This document shows positions 32,668 through 35,673 of a stretch of 35,673 nt of DNA, piece after piece; position 1 is the stretch's first letter, and each line of letters starts with the position of its first letter. The DNA is from Gemmatimonadaceae bacterium (lineage in GTDB: Bacteria > Gemmatimonadota > Gemmatimonadetes > Gemmatimonadales > Gemmatimonadaceae), in assembly GCA_019694735.1 (NCBI GenBank), contig JAIBBJ010000220.1, positions 1 to 35,673 of the forward strand. Direction: 5' to 3'. The notes under the pieces were generated by a model that saw only the letters and a list, made by a program, of their open reading frames with translations, did not search any database and was not told the DNA's origin. The translations under genes and the position numbers were made by a program.

Positions 32668-33930
32668 GTGATCATCGCCGCCGTCGCGCTCTCCGCCTCC
32701 CTGGTCCTCGGCAAGGGCCTCCCGACCAGTGCGCCCCGCACCGTCGGGATGAGCGCGGACCGTCTCGCGACGGTGGACCGGGTCGTGCGGCGCGGCATCA
32801 CGGCCGGCGCCTACCCGGGCGCCGCGGTCGTCGTGGGCCGCAAGGGCTACGCCGTCTGGCAGAAGGGCTACGGCCGCCTCTCGTGGACCTCCACGAGCGC
32901 CGCCGTGGATGCCACCGAGACCATCTACGACCTCGCCTCCCTCACCAAGGTCATCGCCACCACCACCGCGGCGATGATCCTCTACGACGAGGGCAAGCTC
33001 GACCTGCAGGCGCCGGTCCAGCGGTACCTCCCCGAGTTCACCGGGGACATGAAGGAGCTCGTCACCGTCGAGCATCTCCTCACGCACCGCTCCGGCCTGC
33101 CGCCGGGCCGACAGCTCTGGAAGACCGCGCGCACGCCCGCCGAGGCGCGCCAGCAGGTGCTCGAGACGCGGCTGCAGCAGCGGCCGGGCGCGCTCTACAA
33201 CTACTCCGACCTCGGGCCCGACATCCTCGGCTTCATCGTCGAGCGGATCACCGGGCAGTCGCTCGACGCCTTCACCGAGGCGCGCATCTTCGCGCCGCTC
33301 GGGATGGAGGACACCGGCTGGCGCCCCGCCGCCTCGCTCACCGCGCGCATCGCGCCCACCGAGGTGACGCCGCCGCGCGGCTACCCCGTGCGCGGCGAGG
33401 TCGCCGACGAGGCCGCCTTCGCGCTCGGGGGCATCGCCGGCCACGCCGGGCTCTTCGGCACCGCGACCGACCTCGCGGTCTTCGCGCAGATGATGCTCAA
33501 CGGCGGCGAGTACCAGGGCACGCGGATCGTGAAGGCGGAGACCGTCCGCCGCTTCACCACCGAGGTGCGCGACCACCGCGCGCTCGGCTGGGAGGTCGCG
33601 GCCGGCGAGCGTGGTGCCGGCCAGTACCTCAGCAAGGCGGCGTTCGGCCACGTCGGCTACACCGGCACGTCGCTCTGGATCGACCCCGAGCGCGACCTCT
33701 TCGTGATCCTGCTGACCAACCGCGTGCACGCCGCGCGGGCGCGCCGGCCGGGGATCATCATCGCCGACGTCCGGCACGACCTCGCCGACGCCGCCGCGCT
33801 CGCCGTCACCGACGAGCCGCTCCTGCGCCAGGTCGCGTGGCCGCGTAGGTTCCGGGTGGACCAGGCCGCGGATTGGACGCGCGGCCGTCCGCTCGCCAAG
33901 CGCCCGACCACGAAGCCCATCCGGAAGTGA
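32668..33930 (+). CDS. Exported serine beta-lactamase-family hydrolase (class C/EstB-like)
   Basis: The 420-residue protein has a short signal (VIIAAVALSASLVLGKG) and a penicillin-binding-protein/beta-lactamase fold: nucleophile Ser91 in SLTK (Ser-x-x-Lys), Tyr177 or Tyr179 in YNYSDLG as the Tyr-x-Asn-like base, and HVGYTGTS (His328) in the KTG position. HLLTHRSGLP and FAPLGMEDTGW are typical of the esterase/carboxypeptidase branch often annotated as serine hydrolase or beta-lactamase. Its natural role may be peptidoglycan or ester cleavage, and antibiotic hydrolysis is not implied. The GTG at 32668 is chosen because the signal starts there; the frame extends upstream through low-complexity sequence. 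Its stop overlaps the GTG of the next gene (GTGA). Confidence 0.85.
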   Translation: MIIAAVALSASLVLGKGLPTSAPRTVGMSADRLATVDRVVRRGITAGAYPGAAVVVGRKGYAVWQKGYGRLSWTSTSAAVDATETIYDLASLTKVIATTTAAMILYDEGKLDLQAPVQRYLPEFTGDMKELVTVEHLLTHRSGLPPGRQLWKTARTPAEARQQVLETRLQQRPGALYNYSDLGPDILGFIVERITGQSLDAFTEARIFAPLGMEDTGWRPAASLTARIAPTEVTPPRGYPVRGEVADEAAFALGGIAGHAGLFGTATDLAVFAQMMLNGGEYQGTRIVKAETVRRFTTEVRDHRALGWEVAAGERGAGQYLSKAAFGHVGYTGTSLWIDPERDLFVILLTNRVHAARARRPGIIIADVRHDLADAAALAVTDEPLLRQVAWPRRFRVDQAADWTRGRPLAKRPTTKPIRK

Positions 33931-34364
33931 CCAGTTCAGAGCTGCCCATCGCCGGCCAGGGGCCGGCGGCCGCGCCGTCCCCGTCGGCGCCGCCACCCGC
34001 GCCCGTCGGTGCCCCCGAAGCCGCCGCGGCGCCGATCGACGCGGCGCCCGCCGCCTCGCCCGGCGGCGCCTTCGGCGTGGACCAGGTGAAGCTCTCGCTC
34101 CGCCGCGTGAAGGATCCCGAGCTCAACCTCAACATCCTCGACCTCGGGCTCATCTACGACATCGCCGTCACCGGCAACGACGTGAAGGTGGACATGTCGC
34201 TGACGTCGCCCGGCTGCCCGTCGGGGCCCGAGATCATGCAGGAGGCCGAGCAGCAGCTGAAGGCGATCCCCGGCGTGGGGAAGGTCGAGATCGAGCTCGT
34301 CTGGTCGCCACCCTGGACGCCGGACCGCATCGAGCCGCGGGTGCGCGCCTACCTCGGCTTCTGA
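33927..34364 (+). CDS. MIP18-family (DUF59) metal-sulfur cluster assembly factor
   Basis: The 145-residue protein has an Ala/Pro-rich, disordered N-terminal 45 residues followed by a DUF59/MIP18 domain: RVKDPELNLNILDLGLIYDIAV (about 57-78) and LTSPGCPSG with the conserved Cys (about 93). The family includes SufT and PaaD-like proteins that help place Fe-S clusters or assemble metalloenzymes. Partner genes such as sufBCD or paaA are not in this window, so its client is unknown. The GTG at 33927 overlaps the stop of the beta-lactamase-family gene by four bases (GTGA), a coupling that looks accidental from the functions but fixes the start. Transcription ends at a nearby hairpin. Confidence 0.88.
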   Translation: MTSSELPIAGQGPAAAPSPSAPPPAPVGAPEAAAAPIDAAPAASPGGAFGVDQVKLSLRRVKDPELNLNILDLGLIYDIAVTGNDVKVDMSLTSPGCPSGPEIMQEAEQQLKAIPGVGKVEIELVWSPPWTPDRIEPRVRAYLGF

Positions 34365-34385
34365 CGCACGCCGGCACGAACGACG

Positions 34386-34409
34386 ACGGGCCGCCCTCGG
34401 GCGGCCCGT
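34386..34409. terminator. Perfect 11-bp hairpin between convergent genes
   Basis: Arms 34386-34396 (ACGGGCCGCCC) and 34399-34409 are complementary with a TC loop, 22 bases after the MIP18 stop and 31 bases from the RNase D stop, so usable in both directions. Outer bases GCACGA (34374-34379) and TCGTGC (34420-34425) may lengthen the stem imperfectly. A TT follows the plus-strand arm. Confidence 0.7.
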
Positions 34410-34439
34410 TCGCGTTCCGTCGTGCGGTGCCCGCGCCGC

Positions 34440-35609
34440 TCAGTCGCGGTAGGGCGATTCCTTCTGCCACGGCGCGAGCGCCTTCACGAACCCGGCGCCG
34501 AGCTCGGCGACCTGCCACTTCCGGAACTCGGGGATCCGCTCGAGCGCGCCGACCTCGCCCGGCAGCAGGCGCGCGACCTGCTCCATGCGGTCGCGCGAGC
34601 AGAGCACGCCGGGATCGAGGTCGAGCCGCGTCGCGGCGGCGTCGCGCACGGCCTTCAGCGCGCCGACCTTGTGGTCGAACTCGGGGTCGCGGTCCCAGCG
34701 CGCGGACTTCGGGAACTTCGGCAGCTCGGCCTCGGGCACGTCCTGCCCGCGCTGGACCGCGGCGAGGATGTCGTCGGCGGCGCGGTCGAGCATGCCGCGC
34801 GGCATCCCCTTGATGCGGCCGAGCGCGTCCTTCGTGGCGGGGAGCCCGCGCACGATGTCGAACAGCACCTCGTTGCTCACCACGCGGAAGGTCGCGCGAT
34901 CGAGCTTCAGCGCGGTCGCGTCGCGCCACTGCACGAGCTCGCGGAAGATCGCGAGCTCGCGCCGCGTGAGGTCGCGCGCACCCTTCACCTTGAGGAAGGC
35001 GTTCGCCGGGTCCTCGTCCGGCCACGCGATCGACTCGAGGCGCGCGAACTCCTCCTTCGCCCAGGCGAGCCGGCCCTTCGCCTTGAGCTCGTCGTGCAGC
35101 ACGTCGCGCAGCCCGAGCAGGTGCATCGTGTCCTGCGCGGCGTAGTCGAGCATGTCGGCGGTGAGCGGCCGCATGGACCAGTCGGCGCGCTGGTGCTTCT
35201 TGTCGAGCTTGAGCCCGAACGACCGCTCGAGCAGCGCCGCGAGGCCGAACGCCTTGATGCCGAGCAGCTGCGCCGCGATGCGCGTGTCGAACACGTTGCG
35301 CACCTGCCAGCCGTAGTCCTGGCGCAGGAGCCGCAGGTCGTAGTCGGCGTCGTGGAAGACGATCTCCACCGCGGGATCCTGCACGAGGTCGCCGAGGAGG
35401 GCCGGCGCGGCGATCGGCAGCGGGTCGATGATCGCGTGCTGGTCGCGGGTCGAGAGCTGCAGCAGGTAGACCCGGTCCACGAAGCGGTGGAAGCTCGCGC
35501 CCTCCGTGTCGAGCGCCAGGATCGCCGAGGAGCGGATCGACCCGAGCCAGCGCTCGACGGCGGCGTCGGTGTCGAGATAGGCGGCGGTGGGCGACTCGGA
35601 GCGGGGCAT
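34440..35609 (-). CDS. rnd: Ribonuclease D
   Basis: The 389-residue enzyme is a 3'-to-5' exoribonuclease acting in tRNA maturation. It has the DEDDy catalytic set: Asp34 and Glu36 in LALDTEGASF, Asp in FHDADYDLRLL (about 90), and Tyr...Asp in LDYAAQDTMHLL (about 153-157). An HRDC domain follows (about 213-290; RRELAIFRELVQWRDATALKLDRATFRVVSNEVL), and a second HRDC-like helical region fills the C-terminus, as in E. coli RNase D. The ATG at 35609 lies 9 bases after TAGATT, with no Shine-Dalgarno sequence, suggesting a leaderless message. It is convergent with the MIP18 gene across a hairpin. Confidence 0.92.
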   Translation of the reverse strand: MPRSESPTAAYLDTDAAVERWLGSIRSSAILALDTEGASFHRFVDRVYLLQLSTRDQHAIIDPLPIAAPALLGDLVQDPAVEIVFHDADYDLRLLRQDYGWQVRNVFDTRIAAQLLGIKAFGLAALLERSFGLKLDKKHQRADWSMRPLTADMLDYAAQDTMHLLGLRDVLHDELKAKGRLAWAKEEFARLESIAWPDEDPANAFLKVKGARDLTRRELAIFRELVQWRDATALKLDRATFRVVSNEVLFDIVRGLPATKDALGRIKGMPRGMLDRAADDILAAVQRGQDVPEAELPKFPKSARWDRDPEFDHKVGALKAVRDAAATRLDLDPGVLCSRDRMEQVARLLPGEVGALERIPEFRKWQVAELGAGFVKALAPWQKESPYRD

Positions 35610-35618
35610 CGGTGCCGC

Positions 35619-35624
35619 AATCTA
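35619..35624 (-). promoter_or_regulatory. -10 box (TAGATT) for RNase D
   Basis: On the minus strand TAGATT ends 9 bases before the ATG, exactly the spacing seen at the LLM and LOG genes. No -35 box is visible in the 49 bases left to the window edge, which otherwise hold nothing recognisable. Confidence 0.5.
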
Positions 35625-35673
35625 GCCCCCCGCCCTGCATTCGGCGTGGGGGAATCCGCCGACCCGCGGCACG

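Overview
The window is about 35.7 kb of very GC-rich, gene-dense bacterial chromosome. Outer-membrane efflux (TolC family), periplasmic adaptor and several lipoproteins indicate a diderm. The gene styles (VTT protein, PmtA-like methyltransferase, beta-lactamase-fold proteins, ECF sigma/anti-sigma pairs, secreted GH13 lipoproteins) and the promoter layout best fit Gemmatimonadota. That placement is inferred from gene content; there is no rRNA or other marker here. I saw no tRNA, rRNA, CRISPR array, insertion sequence or prophage.

Layout. (1) 1-1.6 kb, plus strand: the end of a small DUF3761-like protein, then a VTT-family membrane protein and a phospholipid-methyltransferase-like enzyme. (2) 1.6-5.6 kb, minus strand: a secreted protein whose C-terminal half looks like a metallo-beta-lactamase domain that lost its metal site, then a deoxyhypusine-synthase homologue and a LOG-family nucleosidase, both with basic N-terminal tails. 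(3) 5.6-8.3 kb: an alkaline-phosphatase-superfamily hydrolase (+) convergent with a PlsC-type acyltransferase (-). (4) 8.4-15.4 kb, minus strand: a seven-gene operon with touching or overlapping genes: TetR regulator, TolC-family protein, HlyD-type lipoprotein adaptor, two ABC ATPases and two ABC-2 permeases. It resembles E. coli cecR-ybhGFSR with ybhF split in two, and has a palindromic operator upstream. (5) 15.5-20.2 kb, plus strand: an 80-residue unknown protein, queG, and two unrelated GH13 lipoproteins, the second of animal alpha-amylase type. (6) 20.3-22.9 kb: a VOC dioxygenase-like protein (-) divergent from a GMC/cholesterol-oxidase-like flavoprotein (+). (7) 22.9-28.0 kb, minus strand: SulP transporter, LLM flavin monooxygenase and copA. 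(8) 28.1-29.9 kb, plus strand: an alpha/beta hydrolase and a small secreted metalloprotease. (9) 29.9-32.4 kb, minus strand: ECF sigma factor, zinc anti-sigma factor and a double-PDZ protein. (10) 32.7-35.6 kb: a serine beta-lactamase-family protein and a MIP18-family protein (+), convergent with RNase D (-).

Two themes recur. Many first genes have a TANNNT hexamer only 5-9 bases before the start codon and no Shine-Dalgarno sequence, which suggests leaderless mRNAs. Genes with longer leaders or internal operon positions tend to have GGAGG-like sites. Two divergent pairs share one symmetric ANNNTANNNT box that can act as a -10 in both directions. Convergent or operon ends are marked by long, perfect GC hairpins, mostly without T-tracts, and several share the word CACGACGGG.
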